Of a stretch of DNA of 64,000 nucleotides, positions 34,467 to 42,510 are shown piece by piece. A model generated the notes under the pieces. The model saw only the letters and a program-made list of their open reading frames with translations. It did not search any database and was not told where the DNA came from. The DNA lies in the NCBI GenBank assembly GCA_934317215.1, contig CAKREH010000008.1, positions 1 to 64,000 on the forward strand, in the 5' to 3' direction. Position 1 is the stretch's first letter. Every line of letters starts with the position of its first letter. The position numbers and the translations under genes were made by a program. Source of the DNA: an uncultured Roseburia sp. Lineage in GTDB: Bacteria > Bacillota > Clostridia > Lachnospirales > Lachnospiraceae.

Positions 34467-34533
34467 CACAATATGGAACATTTTACGGATATTTGATTAT
34501 CATCAAAATTAAGAAAGTATAGAGAGAATAAAA

Positions 34534-35367
34534 ATGGATTTAAGTTTTATTGAAATTTTAAAAGTAATTTTTCTTGGGATCGTGGAGGGAATCACGGAAT
34601 GGCTCCCGATCAGCAGCACCGGACATATGCTTTTAGTGGACGAATTTTTACAGCTAAATGCAAGTGATTCCTTTAAGGAAATGTTTTTTATCATCATTCA
34701 GCTTGGTGCGATCCTTGCAGTTGTAGTCCTCTACTGGAACCGGATGTTTCCGTTCCAGTTTAAGGATAAGACGAAGCCTGTGATAAGAAAAGATATCTTT
34801 TCTTTATGGTTTAAAGTAGTGGCAGCATGTATTCCGGGAGCGGCGGTCACAATTTTATTTGACGATTATATCGAAGCACATCTTCACACACCAGTCGTGA
34901 TTGCAATCGCTCTGATCTTTTATGGTGTTGCCTTTATTCTGATTGAAAACTGGAATAAGACAAGAGAGCCAAAGATCAAAACACTTGCGGATATTTCCTG
35001 CCAGACTGCATTTATGATCGGATTGTTTCAGGTTCTTTCCATCATTCCTGGAACTTCACGTTCCGGTGCAACGATCATAGGTGGACTGATCATCGGTGTC
35101 TCCCGTGTAGCTGTTGCGGAGTTCACGTTCTACCTTGCAGTTCCAGTTATGCTCGGTATGAGCCTCCTAAAACTCTTGAAGTTTGGATTCGCATTTACCG
35201 GGGCAGAGCTTGTGATCCTGGGAGTTGGAACAGTAGTTGCATTTCTTGTCTCCATTGTTGTCATCCGCTTTTTGATGTCCTATATCCGGAAACATGACTT
35301 TAAGGTATTTGGATGGTATCGTATCGTGCTTGGAGCGCTGGTGCTGGTTTATTTTGCTTTCAGGTAA
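34534..35367 (+). CDS. uppP: Undecaprenyl-diphosphatase
   Basis: Recycles the lipid carrier for cell-wall synthesis at the membrane. 277 residues, 7-8 membrane helices, with the BacA motifs EGITEWLPISSTGHM and PGTSRSGATI containing the catalytic Glu and Arg/Ser. No neighbour is functionally linked. Confers bacitracin tolerance in many species. Confidence 0.94.
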   Translation: MDLSFIEILKVIFLGIVEGITEWLPISSTGHMLLVDEFLQLNASDSFKEMFFIIIQLGAILAVVVLYWNRMFPFQFKDKTKPVIRKDIFSLWFKVVAACIPGAAVTILFDDYIEAHLHTPVVIAIALIFYGVAFILIENWNKTREPKIKTLADISCQTAFMIGLFQVLSIIPGTSRSGATIIGGLIIGVSRVAVAEFTFYLAVPVMLGMSLLKLLKFGFAFTGAELVILGVGTVVAFLVSIVVIRFLMSYIRKHDFKVFGWYRIVLGALVLVYFAFR

Positions 35368-35416
35368 AAAAGATCTAAAATTTGGATAAAATATTTTATA
35401 AATTTGGAAAAAATGG

Positions 35417-35445
35417 TTGACGTAACAAAAAATATATGCTAAAGT
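35417..35445 (+). promoter_or_regulatory. Promoter of rplU-prp-rpmA
   Basis: TTGACG (35417-35422), TAAAGT (35440-35445), spacer 17 nt; start near 35452. Confidence 0.6.
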
Positions 35446-35451
35446 AACGAA

Positions 35452-35548
35452 GTATGCCGCACAGTGAGGTCTAAAAGTCCGTCTATACTGCATCAATCAC
35501 AGATAGAAGGCACCATAACTGGCGAGTAATGATAATAGGAGGTGCCAT
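35452..35548 (+). promoter_or_regulatory. L21 ribosomal-protein leader
   Basis: An approximately 97-nt untranslated leader of the Firmicutes L21 type. The end shows the regulatory feature: GGCACC at 35509-35514 can pair with GGTGCC at 35541-35546, sequestering the ribosome site AGGAGGTG. By family knowledge, excess L21 is thought to bind the leader and repress the operon. Confidence 0.8.
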
Positions 35549-35854
35549 ATGTACGCAATTATAGCAACAGGTGGTAAACAGTACAAAGTATCCGAAGGCG
35601 ATATCATTACCATTGAAAAGCTCGGAAAAGAAGCTGGTGAGAAAGTAACTTTTGATCAGGTTTTAGCTGTATCTGACAACGGTATTAAAGTTGGTTCTGA
35701 TGTAGCAAACGCTTCTGTAGAGGCTTCTGTCGTAAAAGAGGGCAGAGGTAAAAAAGTTATCGTTTACAAGTACAAGAGAAAGACTGGCTATCACAAGAAA
35801 AACGGTCACAGACAGGCGTTTACACAGATTAAGATTGAAAAGATCAACGCGTAA
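35549..35854 (+). CDS. rplU: 50S ribosomal protein L21
   Basis: 101 residues: MYAIIATGGKQYKVSEGD at the start, KVIVYKYKRKTGYHKKNGHRQ at the end. Full length. It is first of the rplU-prp-rpmA cluster. Confidence 0.98.
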   Translation: MYAIIATGGKQYKVSEGDIITIEKLGKEAGEKVTFDQVLAVSDNGIKVGSDVANASVEASVVKEGRGKKVIVYKYKRKTGYHKKNGHRQAFTQIKIEKINA

Positions 35855-35872
35855 TCGACAGGGAAAGTTGTT

Positions 35873-36202
35873 ATGACAAAGATAACGATTTTCAGAAACC
35901 GTGACAACGAGTTTTTAGGCTTTGAATGTCTTGGACATGCCGGATATGCAGAGGAAGGCGAAGATATTGTATGTGCAGGGATTTCCGCATTGGTCATCAA
36001 TACGGTAAACAGTCTCGGCTTATATACGAAAGATGCCTTTTCCACAGATTCGGATGAGGAGACAGGAAAGATAAGCTTATCGTTTTCTTCCCCGGCAGGA
36101 CATGATGCCGATCTACTTATGAAGTCATTGGTTTTAGGTTTGCAGGGAATACAAAACACTTATGGAAATGATTATATCATTCTAAAATTCAGGGAGGTGT
36201 AA
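35873..36202 (+). CDS. prp: Ribosomal-processing cysteine protease Prp
   Basis: 109 residues. The catalytic pair is seen as His22 (GHAGYAEEGED) and Cys34 (DIVCAG), at the same positions as in the Staphylococcus enzyme. It removes the N-terminal extension from L27, encoded directly downstream, which here carries the matching LQFF-A sequence. Ribosome site of rpmA overlaps the end of this gene. Confidence 0.93.
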   Translation: MTKITIFRNRDNEFLGFECLGHAGYAEEGEDIVCAGISALVINTVNSLGLYTKDAFSTDSDEETGKISLSFSSPAGHDADLLMKSLVLGLQGIQNTYGNDYIILKFREV

Positions 36203-36205
36203 GAC

Positions 36206-36490
36206 ATGTTAAATATGAACCTTCAGTTTTTTGCTCATAAAAAGGGAGTTGGTTCTACAAAGAACGGTCGTGATTCCGAATCTAAAAGATTAGGAGCAAA
36301 AAGAGCAGACGGACAGTTTGTAAAAGCTGGAAACATTTTATACAGACAGCGTGGAACAAAGATTCATCCGGGCGTTAATGTAGGTATCGGTGGAGATGAT
36401 ACATTATTTGCTTTAACAGATGGTATCTTAAGATTCGAAAGAAAAGGAAGAGATAAGAAACAGGCTTCCGTTTATCCAGTAGCTGAATAA
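36206..36490 (+). CDS. rpmA: 50S ribosomal protein L27 with Prp-cleaved N-terminal extension
   Basis: 94 residues. N-terminus MLNMNLQFFAHKKGVGSTKNG: the first nine residues are the extension removed by Prp between Phe and Ala, leaving AHKKG, which reaches the peptidyl-transferase centre. GGAGGTG precedes the start. Confidence 0.98.
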   Translation: MLNMNLQFFAHKKGVGSTKNGRDSESKRLGAKRADGQFVKAGNILYRQRGTKIHPGVNVGIGGDDTLFALTDGILRFERKGRDKKQASVYPVAE

Positions 36491-36500
36491 GATGTATTGT

Positions 36501-36566
36501 GGACCCGACTATGAACACCCATCACAGATGGCACATCCATCGCAGATGGATGTGATAGCCGGGTTC
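36501..36566 (+). repeat. Three-way-junction-like structured element downstream of rpmA
   Basis: Outer stem 36501-36512 with 36555-36566 (12 positions, one mismatch and one G-U), enclosing CCATC-ACA-GATGG (36519-36531) and the 9-bp stem CACATCCAT/ATGGATGTG (36532-36554). The inner hairpins share an atc(a/g)cagatgg repeat. Only a weak T stretch follows, so it may be a terminator, processing site or small RNA. Confidence 0.6.
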
Positions 36567-36665
36567 TATTTGTATTAAGAATGTGACAGTTAATTCACAT
36601 GTATTCAAAGTCAGGTTGACCCCTGTTTTATGTACGTGTTTTTGTTAAATTTGAGGTAGAAAAAT

Positions 36666-37949
36666 ATGTTTGCAGACAGAGCAACAATTATTATAAAATC
36701 AGGAAAAGGCGGAGACGGCCATGTCAGTTTCCGCAGGGAAAAATATGTGCCGGACGGCGGCCCGGATGGCGGAGACGGCGGCCGCGGCGGTGATGTCGTA
36801 TTCGTGGTCGATGACGGTTTAAATACACTTACCGACTATCGTCACAGAAGAAAGTTTTCCGCACAGCCAGGAGAAGAAGGCGGAAAACGCAACTGTCATG
36901 GAAAGAACGGTGAGGATCTGATCTTAAAAGTTCCGGCAGGAACTGTGATCAAAGATGCAGAGTCCGGAAAAGTAATTGCTGATATGTCCGGTGACAACCG
37001 CAGACAGGTGATCTTAAAAGGCGGCCGCGGTGGTCTTGGAAACCAGCATTTTGCAACATCTACCATGCAGGCGCCGAAATATGCACAGCCGGGTGGAGAT
37101 GCCATTGAACTGGAAGTAAAATTGGAGTTAAAGGTGATCGCGGACGTCGGGCTGGTCGGATTTCCAAATGTCGGAAAATCAACGTTATTGTCAAGAGTCA
37201 CCAATGCACAGCCGAAGATCGCCAATTACCATTTTACAACCTTACAGCCAAACCTTGGTGTCGTAGATTTAGATGGTGCGAAAGGATTTGTCATTGCCGA
37301 CATTCCGGGACTGATTGAGGGGGCATCTGAAGGTGTCGGACTCGGACTTGAGTTTTTGCGTCATATTGAGCGTACAAAAGTCATGATCCATGTGGTCGAT
37401 GCAGCCGGAACCGAAGGCCGTGATCCAATTGCAGATATTCGTGCTATCATGAAAGAGTTAGAGGCATATGATCCGAAACTTTTAGCAAAGCCGCAGGTGA
37501 TTGCGGCAAACAAGATGGATGCCGTGTATGGTGATGAGAATGAGATCGTCCAGTCTTTAAGACAGGAGTTTGAAAAAGACGGAATCCGTGTATTCCCGAT
37601 CTCGGCGGTCAGCGGAAAGGGATTAAAAGAGTTGTTGTATCATGTTCAGGAACTGCTTGATCACTGTGATAGCGAACCGGTGATCTATGAACCTGAATTT
37701 GATCCGGCATTACGATTCTTTAAGGATGAGCCTTACACAATTTCACAGGCGGCAGACGGAGCATTTGAGATCGAGGGACCAAAGATCGAAAAAATGCTTG
37801 GTTATACCAATATCGATTCCGAAAAAGGATTTTTATTTTTCCAGAAGTTTATGAAGGAACAGGGCATTTTAAAAGAATTAGAAGCCCAGGGAATTGAAGA
37901 TGGCGATACTGTGCGTATGTATGGATTTGAATTTGATTATTATAAATAA
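36666..37949 (+). CDS. obgE: GTPase Obg
   Basis: 427 residues. Glycine-rich Obg fold (residues 1-158, GGDGGRGGDVVFV), G domain with G1 GFPNVGKST, G3 DIPGLIEGA, G4 NKMD and G5 SAVSGKG, and the C-terminal OCT domain (residues about 345-427). Ribosome assembly and stress control. GAGGT precedes the start. Confidence 0.97.
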   Translation: MFADRATIIIKSGKGGDGHVSFRREKYVPDGGPDGGDGGRGGDVVFVVDDGLNTLTDYRHRRKFSAQPGEEGGKRNCHGKNGEDLILKVPAGTVIKDAESGKVIADMSGDNRRQVILKGGRGGLGNQHFATSTMQAPKYAQPGGDAIELEVKLELKVIADVGLVGFPNVGKSTLLSRVTNAQPKIANYHFTTLQPNLGVVDLDGAKGFVIADIPGLIEGASEGVGLGLEFLRHIERTKVMIHVVDAAGTEGRDPIADIRAIMKELEAYDPKLLAKPQVIAANKMDAVYGDENEIVQSLRQEFEKDGIRVFPISAVSGKGLKELLYHVQELLDHCDSEPVIYEPEFDPALRFFKDEPYTISQAADGAFEIEGPKIEKMLGYTNIDSEKGFLFFQKFMKEQGILKELEAQGIEDGDTVRMYGFEFDYYK

Positions 37950-38006
37950 TAAGAAACTGATGTGATATTAATGGCACTGGGAAACGGTGCGGAAATGAGG
38001 AATGTT

Positions 38007-38303
38007 ATGGCATTAACAAGTAAACAGCGTGCATACCTTGGCGGATGTGCAAGCACGATGGATCCGATCTTTCATATCGGAAAAGCAAGCCTTACACCGG
38101 AGATCATCACAGCATTAGATGAGGCATTAGAAAAGAGAGAGCTGATCAAAGTGGCTGTATTAAAAAACTGTATCGATGATCCGAGAGAGATCGCAGCAGT
38201 GACTGCAGAGCGGACACGCTCTGAGGTTGTGAAAGTGATCGGAAAGAAGATCGTTTTATTCCGTCAGGCGAAGAAAAATACCAAATACGAATTACCGGGC
38301 TGA
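38007..38303 (+). CDS. yhbY: YhbY-family RNA-binding protein
   Basis: 98 residues, CRS1-YhbY (KH-like) domain: TSKQRAYLGGCAS, the HIGKASLTPEII segment containing the GxxG-like loop and VLFRQAKKNTKYELP. It binds pre-50S particles. Start 38007 (GAGGAA upstream) is preferred to the in-frame ATG at 37995 that overlaps the ribosome site. nadD begins 1 bp after its stop. Confidence 0.92.
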   Translation: MALTSKQRAYLGGCASTMDPIFHIGKASLTPEIITALDEALEKRELIKVAVLKNCIDDPREIAAVTAERTRSEVVKVIGKKIVLFRQAKKNTKYELPG

Positions 38304-38304
38304 T

Positions 38305-38949
38305 ATGGAAGATACAGAGTGCAGAACCGGACAAAAGCATTTAAAGAGGATAGGCATTTTAGGCGGTTCTTTTGATCCGATTCATAAGGGACATTTAAAT
38401 ATTGCACAGAGTGCGTATGAAGAATTTGCATTGGACGAAGTATGGTTTATTCCCGCCGGGCATTCTCCGAATAAAGATGAAAAAAAAATGACGGCGGCTG
38501 ATATCCGGGCGGAAATGACAGCTCTGGCTATCTGTGATATTCCATATTTTAAGCTTTCACGGGTGGAAATCGATGCAGAGGGGACAAGTTATACTTATCT
38601 GACACTCACAAAATTAAAAGAGGTCTGTCCGGATACTGATTTTTTCTTTATCATGGGGGCAGATTCCCTTGATTATTTAGAAAAATGGTACCATCCAGAA
38701 ATCATTTGTGAGAAAGCAGTTATTTTGGCTGCAGTGCGTGATGATATGGATTTGTCGGAGGTTGAGAAAAAGATTTCTGACTTAAAACAGTTATTTCCGG
38801 CTGAGATTTATCCAATTGCGGGTGGGAAAACAGATATTTCATCCAGTGAGATCCGTGTGTCTTTAAGATGTGGAAAAACAGATATTTCCCTGATTCCGCC
38901 TGAAGTACTGGCATATATCCGGAAACATCATTTGTATGAAGAGTATTAG
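38305..38949 (+). CDS. nadD: Nicotinate-nucleotide adenylyltransferase
   Basis: 214 residues. The nucleotidyltransferase signature GGSFDPIHKGH is at residues 20-30, with the family SSSEIR motif (SSSEIRVSL) near the C-terminus and FFIMGADSL. Converts nicotinate mononucleotide to deamido-NAD, following NadC. The obgE-yhbY-nadD-yqeK-rsfS order is conserved in Firmicutes. Confidence 0.95.
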   Translation: MEDTECRTGQKHLKRIGILGGSFDPIHKGHLNIAQSAYEEFALDEVWFIPAGHSPNKDEKKMTAADIRAEMTALAICDIPYFKLSRVEIDAEGTSYTYLTLTKLKEVCPDTDFFFIMGADSLDYLEKWYHPEIICEKAVILAAVRDDMDLSEVEKKISDLKQLFPAEIYPIAGGKTDISSSEIRVSLRCGKTDISLIPPEVLAYIRKHHLYEEY

Positions 38950-38955
38950 ATGATA

Positions 38956-39015
38956 AGACATGCAAAATCATGTCTGCACCAGCCTGACGGCAGCACCTTT
39001 TCGCAACAGGCTGGT
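38956..39015 (+). repeat. Two hairpins in the nadD-yqeK spacer
   Basis: AGACATG/CATGTCT (38956-38975) and the 9-bp ACCAGCCTG/CAGGCTGGT (arms 38978-38986 and 39007-39015). The second ends 2 nt before the yqeK ribosome site. Confidence 0.5.
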
Positions 39016-39032
39016 CTGAAATGGAGATTATC

Positions 39033-39611
39033 ATGGAAGTAAATGAAATTCGAAAAAAATTAAAAAAAGAACTGGATAAAGGTCGTTACGAGCACACGAA
39101 AGGTGTTATGTACACGGCGGGCTGTCTTGCCATGGCACATGAGTATTCCATAGAAAAGGCAATGCTTGCGGGATTACTTCATGATTGTGCAAAATGTATC
39201 CCGAATGATCAGAAGATAGAAATGTGTGAGAAAAATCACATTCTGATCAATCCGGTAGAATACAAAAGTCCGTATCTGCTGCATGCAAAATTAGGGGCTT
39301 TTCTGGCGGAGACTGTTTACGAAGTATCCGATCCGCAGATTTTACATGCAATTAAAGTGCATACGACCGGTGAACCGGATATGAGTCTCCTGGATAAAAT
39401 CATCTATATCGCAGATTACATCGAACCTGGACGGGATAAAGCAGAAAATCTTCCTTATATACGGAAGACCGCCTTTGAAGATTTAGATGTCTGTATGGCT
39501 GAAATACTGCATGATACGCTGGTTTATTTGTCCAGCAGAGGTGGAAGTATCGATGCAACAACAAAGATGACTTATGATTTTTACCGTCAGTACAGGAAAA
39601 ATCATGATTAA
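39033..39611 (+). CDS. yqeK: HD-domain diadenosine tetraphosphatase YqeK
   Basis: 192 residues. HD-domain metal ligands are seen in RYEHTKGV (His), AGLLHDCAK (His-Asp) and HTTGE plus IIYIADYIEPGRD (Asp). Members hydrolyse Ap4A symmetrically. Start 39033 has GGAG upstream; the in-frame ATG at 39021 overlaps that site. Confidence 0.92.
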   Translation: MEVNEIRKKLKKELDKGRYEHTKGVMYTAGCLAMAHEYSIEKAMLAGLLHDCAKCIPNDQKIEMCEKNHILINPVEYKSPYLLHAKLGAFLAETVYEVSDPQILHAIKVHTTGEPDMSLLDKIIYIADYIEPGRDKAENLPYIRKTAFEDLDVCMAEILHDTLVYLSSRGGSIDATTKMTYDFYRQYRKNHD

Positions 39612-39695
39612 TGCTTCGCAATTAAAATTATTCCCTGGGTGTTACACATAAAGTAAAACATGAAGGGCAAATGAAAATGATAGGAGAGTAAAATT

Positions 39696-40043
39696 ATGAC
39701 TTCAGCAGAGTATTGTAAAGTAGCAGTAAAAGCACTGGAAGATAAGAAAGCGGAAGATATTAAAGTGATTGATATCCGTGAGATTTCACCGATTGCTGAT
39801 TTTTTTATTATTGCAGACGGAATGAATCAGAATCAGATTCAGGCAATGCGTGATGCGGTAGATGAAGCTTTATATAAGGCAGATCTTAAAGTAAGACAGG
39901 TGGAAGGTAACCAGTCTTCTACATGGATTCTGATGGACTATAATGATATCATTATCCATATTTTCTCAAAAGAGGACAGACTGTTTTATGATCTTGAGCG
40001 CATCTGGAAAGATGGAAAAGAGATCAGTGTGGATGAATTGTAA
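39696..40043 (+). CDS. rsfS: Ribosomal silencing factor
   Basis: 115 residues, Iojap/RsfS fold: VIDIREISPIADFFIIADG and SSTWILMDYNDIIIHIFSKEDRLFYDLERIW. It blocks subunit joining in starvation. TAGGAGAG precedes the start. It is last in the obg cluster, ended by the hairpin at 40106-40149. Confidence 0.95.
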   Translation: MTSAEYCKVAVKALEDKKAEDIKVIDIREISPIADFFIIADGMNQNQIQAMRDAVDEALYKADLKVRQVEGNQSSTWILMDYNDIIIHIFSKEDRLFYDLERIWKDGKEISVDEL

Positions 40044-40105
40044 AAAATAGCGAAATATTTTAAGAATAAAAGCATATTTTGGAAATAGTTTTATGAACAT
40101 AGACG

Positions 40106-40149
40106 AAAAAAGGCAACTGATTTTTTAATGAAAATCAGTTGCCTTTTTT
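40106..40149. terminator. Bidirectional terminator between rsfS and lexA
   Basis: A perfect 19-bp stem (40106-40124 with 40131-40149), 6-nt loop, T run on both strands. It overlaps the lexA stop codon. Confidence 0.9.
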
Positions 40150-40766
40150 TAATTTAAGAATCGCATAATACCAAATACTTTTCCAAGAATCGAACATTCA
40201 TTCACAATAATCGGATCCATAGTATCATTTTCCGGCTGTAAACGGTAGTGACCATCTTCTTTGTAAAAAGTCTTTACCGTTGCAGAATCATCTACAAGTG
40301 CAACGACAATATCACCATTCTGTGCATCAGACTGTTTCTGTACAAGAATCTTATCACCATTAAAAATCCCGGCATTGATCATACTGTCACCCTTTACCTT
40401 TAACATAAAAGTCTCCGCATTCGGCATAAACTCAGTAGGAATCGGAAAGTAATTCTCAATATTTTCAACGGCAAGCAGCGGCTGACCGGCAGCTACCTGA
40501 CCAATGATAGGAACATTTACAACTTCGCGTCTGGTCAGATTAAAATTATCATCGATAATCTCGATGGCGCGTGGTTTTGTAGGATCTCTTCGGATATAAC
40601 CATTCTTTTCAAGTGTCTCAAGGTGTGAGTGAACAGAAGAGGTTGACTTTAAGTGAACTGCCTCGCAGATCTCACGAACTGCCGGCGGATAACCTTTGTT
40701 TAAAATTTCCTGTTTGATATATTCTAAAATTTCCTGCTGCTTACTGCTGATTTTGCCATATGCCAT
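40149..40766 (-). CDS. lexA: SOS repressor LexA
   Basis: 205 residues: N-terminal winged helix (residues 1-65, recognition SSVHSHLETLEKNG), autocleavage site Ala93-Gly94 (QVAAGQP) and the catalytic dyad Ser128 (KGDSM) and Lys165 (ATVKTF). All essential residues are present. Start 40766 has AGGAGG upstream. It is divergent from a yneA-like gene, the arrangement of lexA-yneA in Bacillus, and its binding sites lie between the two. Confidence 0.97.
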   Translation of the reverse strand: MAYGKISSKQQEILEYIKQEILNKGYPPAVREICEAVHLKSTSSVHSHLETLEKNGYIRRDPTKPRAIEIIDDNFNLTRREVVNVPIIGQVAAGQPLLAVENIENYFPIPTEFMPNAETFMLKVKGDSMINAGIFNGDKILVQKQSDAQNGDIVVALVDDSATVKTFYKEDGHYRLQPENDTMDPIIVNECSILGKVFGIMRFLN

Positions 40767-40836
40767 AAAGTGCCTCCTGTTATACGATAAAATGTATTTC
40801 ATCAATCTTGTAAATAGGTTAATCTACCTGATATTT

Positions 40837-40865
40837 ATTCTATCATAAAACATGCATGAATGCAA
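40837..40865 (-). promoter_or_regulatory. Promoter of lexA
   Basis: On the minus strand TTGCAT (40865-40860) and TAGAAT (40842-40837) with a 17-nt spacer. The nearest LexA box (40876-40889) lies just upstream. Confidence 0.5.
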
Positions 40866-40875
40866 ACGTATATTC

Positions 40876-40963
40876 CGAAAATTTGTTCGATTTTATTGTT
40901 GACAAACAAATGTTCGTGTATTATGATACAGATATGCAAACAGTTGTTCGCAACAAATGTTCG
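40876..40963 (+). promoter_or_regulatory. Cluster of LexA (SOS) boxes between lexA and the yneA-like gene
   Basis: Four CGAAC-N4-GTTCG-like sites: 40876-40889, 40903-40916, 40937-40950 and 40950-40963 (the last one degenerate). Each has a good TGTTCG-type right half and an imperfect left half. The second lies within the promoter at 40899-40927, and the last two lie downstream of it. Confidence 0.75.
40899..40927 (+). promoter_or_regulatory. Promoter of the yneA-like gene
   Basis: TTGACA (40899-40904) and TATGAT (40922-40927), spacer 17 nt, with a LexA box in the spacer. Confidence 0.75.
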
Positions 40964-40982
40964 TATATGACGGAGGTTATTT

Positions 40983-41315
40983 ATGAGAAGCAGAGGAGAA
41001 AACAGAAAAAAGCAGAAATCATTTTTTTTGATTGCATTATCCATGTTACTATTTATAATAATCTGCTCCGCTTGTTTTGGTACAATCCGAGCACAGGCAG
41101 CTGATGAAACCAGCGCCTATAAATATTATACCAGCATACAGATTACATCGGGACAGACGTTGAATGACATTGCCGATATTTATATGACAGATGATTATAA
41201 AAATACCTCAGCTTATATAGAGGAAGTATGTATGATCAATCATATCTTTCCTGATGATATTCATGAGGGAGAATATCTCACAGTACCATATTATTCGTCA
41301 GAATATTTAAAATAA
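40983..41315 (+). CDS. YneA-like SOS cell-division inhibitor (LysM protein)
   Basis: 110 residues: basic N-terminus, one membrane helix (about residues 14-37) and a LysM-like domain (residues about 50-105, ITSGQTLNDIADIYM and INHIFPDDIHEGEYLTVPYY). The size, topology, LysM domain, divergence from lexA and SOS boxes match YneA, which delays septation during DNA damage. Sequence identity to Bacillus YneA is not claimed. GGAGG precedes the start. Confidence 0.82.
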   Translation: MRSRGENRKKQKSFFLIALSMLLFIIICSACFGTIRAQAADETSAYKYYTSIQITSGQTLNDIADIYMTDDYKNTSAYIEEVCMINHIFPDDIHEGEYLTVPYYSSEYLK

Positions 41316-41355
41316 CTATATTAGAATACTTACTATAGAATTTTGAAACTAATCA

Positions 41356-41504
41356 TGGGCTGTAATCGTTGCTGTTCACAGGCAGGCATTTTCTGAACTG
41401 AAAATGCCGTATGATACCGTGGTGGCAGCAGATTTTGCCGATTTGGAATGCGAAGCATTGGCAAAATCCGTTACTAGAACGAGGTACGAGTGAACAGTAA
41501 CCCA
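41356..41504. repeat. Nested palindromic element in the yneA-like to plsC gap
   Basis: The 334-base gap 41316-41649 holds no gene. Inside it, outer arms 41368-41379 and 41490-41501 (GTTGCTGTTCAC with GTGAACAGTAAC) enclose a 9-bp hairpin (41385-41393 with 41400-41408) and a second hairpin (41431-41439 with 41460-41468, with an inner AATGC-GAA-GCATT). A T10 run near 41545-41554 follows. It looks like a small mobile palindrome (MITE/REP-like) or a structured RNA; no second copy was noticed in this window. Confidence 0.6.
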
Positions 41505-41649
41505 GACGGAACAGGGCATGTAACAGCAGAGTGCAAGAATGTTGTTTTTTTTTTCAAAATAAGCTATAATAGCTGTATTCGGCTTGAAAATATTTTAAAT
41601 ATAAAAGCCGGTTTAGGATATGCCAGGTACGGAGGATAGCGTTATAGTT

Positions 41650-42375
41650 ATGTTAAAGTTTATTTATGTAATTCTTATGAACCTTTTCAGAGCACCATAT
41701 ATGATTCCAAAGATGCGGAAAGAAGCGGATCATCCTGAAAAATATTCAGAAGAAGAGCGATATGAGCTTGCACGCCATGTAATTCGTCTTATGAAAACAA
41801 CCGGAGGAATTAAGACAAAAGCATATGGTCTGGAAAATCTTCCGTCGGAGGGCGGATATATGATGTATCCTAACCATCAGGGAAAATATGACGCACTGGG
41901 CATCATTTATACACATAAAAATCCTTGTTCTATTGTCATGGACCGTGCAAAGTCCAGTACAATTCTTGTTCGGGAATTTATCGATCTGCTACAGGGAAAA
42001 CGTCTGGATAAGAAAGATGTAAGACAGGCGCTTACGATCATCAATGAAGTTTCAGAAGATGTTAAAAAGGGCAAACGTTATATCCTTTTTCCGGAGGGCG
42101 GGTATGATTTCAATAATCGTAATAATGTATGTGATTTCAAGGCCGGGAGTTTTAAAATTGCTTTAAAGACAAAGGCACCGATTATACCGGTTGCCCTGAT
42201 CGATTCCTATAAAGTTTTTAACAGTTTTAATCTGGGACCTGTGACAACACAGGTATATTATCTGAAACCTATTTTGTTTGATGAATATGGTTCGTTGAAA
42301 ACACATGAGATAGCAGAACTGGTTCAGCGCAGAATCCAGGAAAAAATTGACAGTATATTGCTGCAGCAAGCATAA
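41650..42375 (+). CDS. plsC: 1-acyl-sn-glycerol-3-phosphate acyltransferase
   Basis: 241 residues with an N-terminal membrane helix. Acyltransferase motif I is NHQGKYD (residues about 80-86, giving the NHx4D catalytic pair), motif III is FPEGGYD. Makes phosphatidic acid. The start is not certain: ATG 41650 gives the family-typical N-terminus MLKFIYVILMNL but is 14 nt from GGAGG; ATG 41620 would add 10 residues including the ribosome site. Confidence 0.85.
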   Translation: MLKFIYVILMNLFRAPYMIPKMRKEADHPEKYSEEERYELARHVIRLMKTTGGIKTKAYGLENLPSEGGYMMYPNHQGKYDALGIIYTHKNPCSIVMDRAKSSTILVREFIDLLQGKRLDKKDVRQALTIINEVSEDVKKGKRYILFPEGGYDFNNRNNVCDFKAGSFKIALKTKAPIIPVALIDSYKVFNSFNLGPVTTQVYYLKPILFDEYGSLKTHEIAELVQRRIQEKIDSILLQQA

Positions 42376-42406
42376 TATTGACTGCTTGTATCCTTATAAC
42401 CAAATT

Positions 42407-42452
42407 AAAAAAGTGTTATTGTTTTCATTCGAAAAAGCAATAACACTTTTTT
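42407..42452. terminator. Bidirectional terminator between plsC and the recombinase gene
   Basis: A 15-bp perfect stem (42407-42421 with 42438-42452) with A and T runs on either side. Confidence 0.9.
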
Positions 42453-42510
42453 AATTCATGGCAATAAAATCATTGCAGCGCGTGCATGCTATTGTTTTAT
42501 ACCGGAAAAA

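Noticed and set aside
41356..41555. 6S RNA in the yneA-like to plsC gap
   Set aside because: The fold is multibranched with two separate hairpins rather than one long hairpin with a central bubble.
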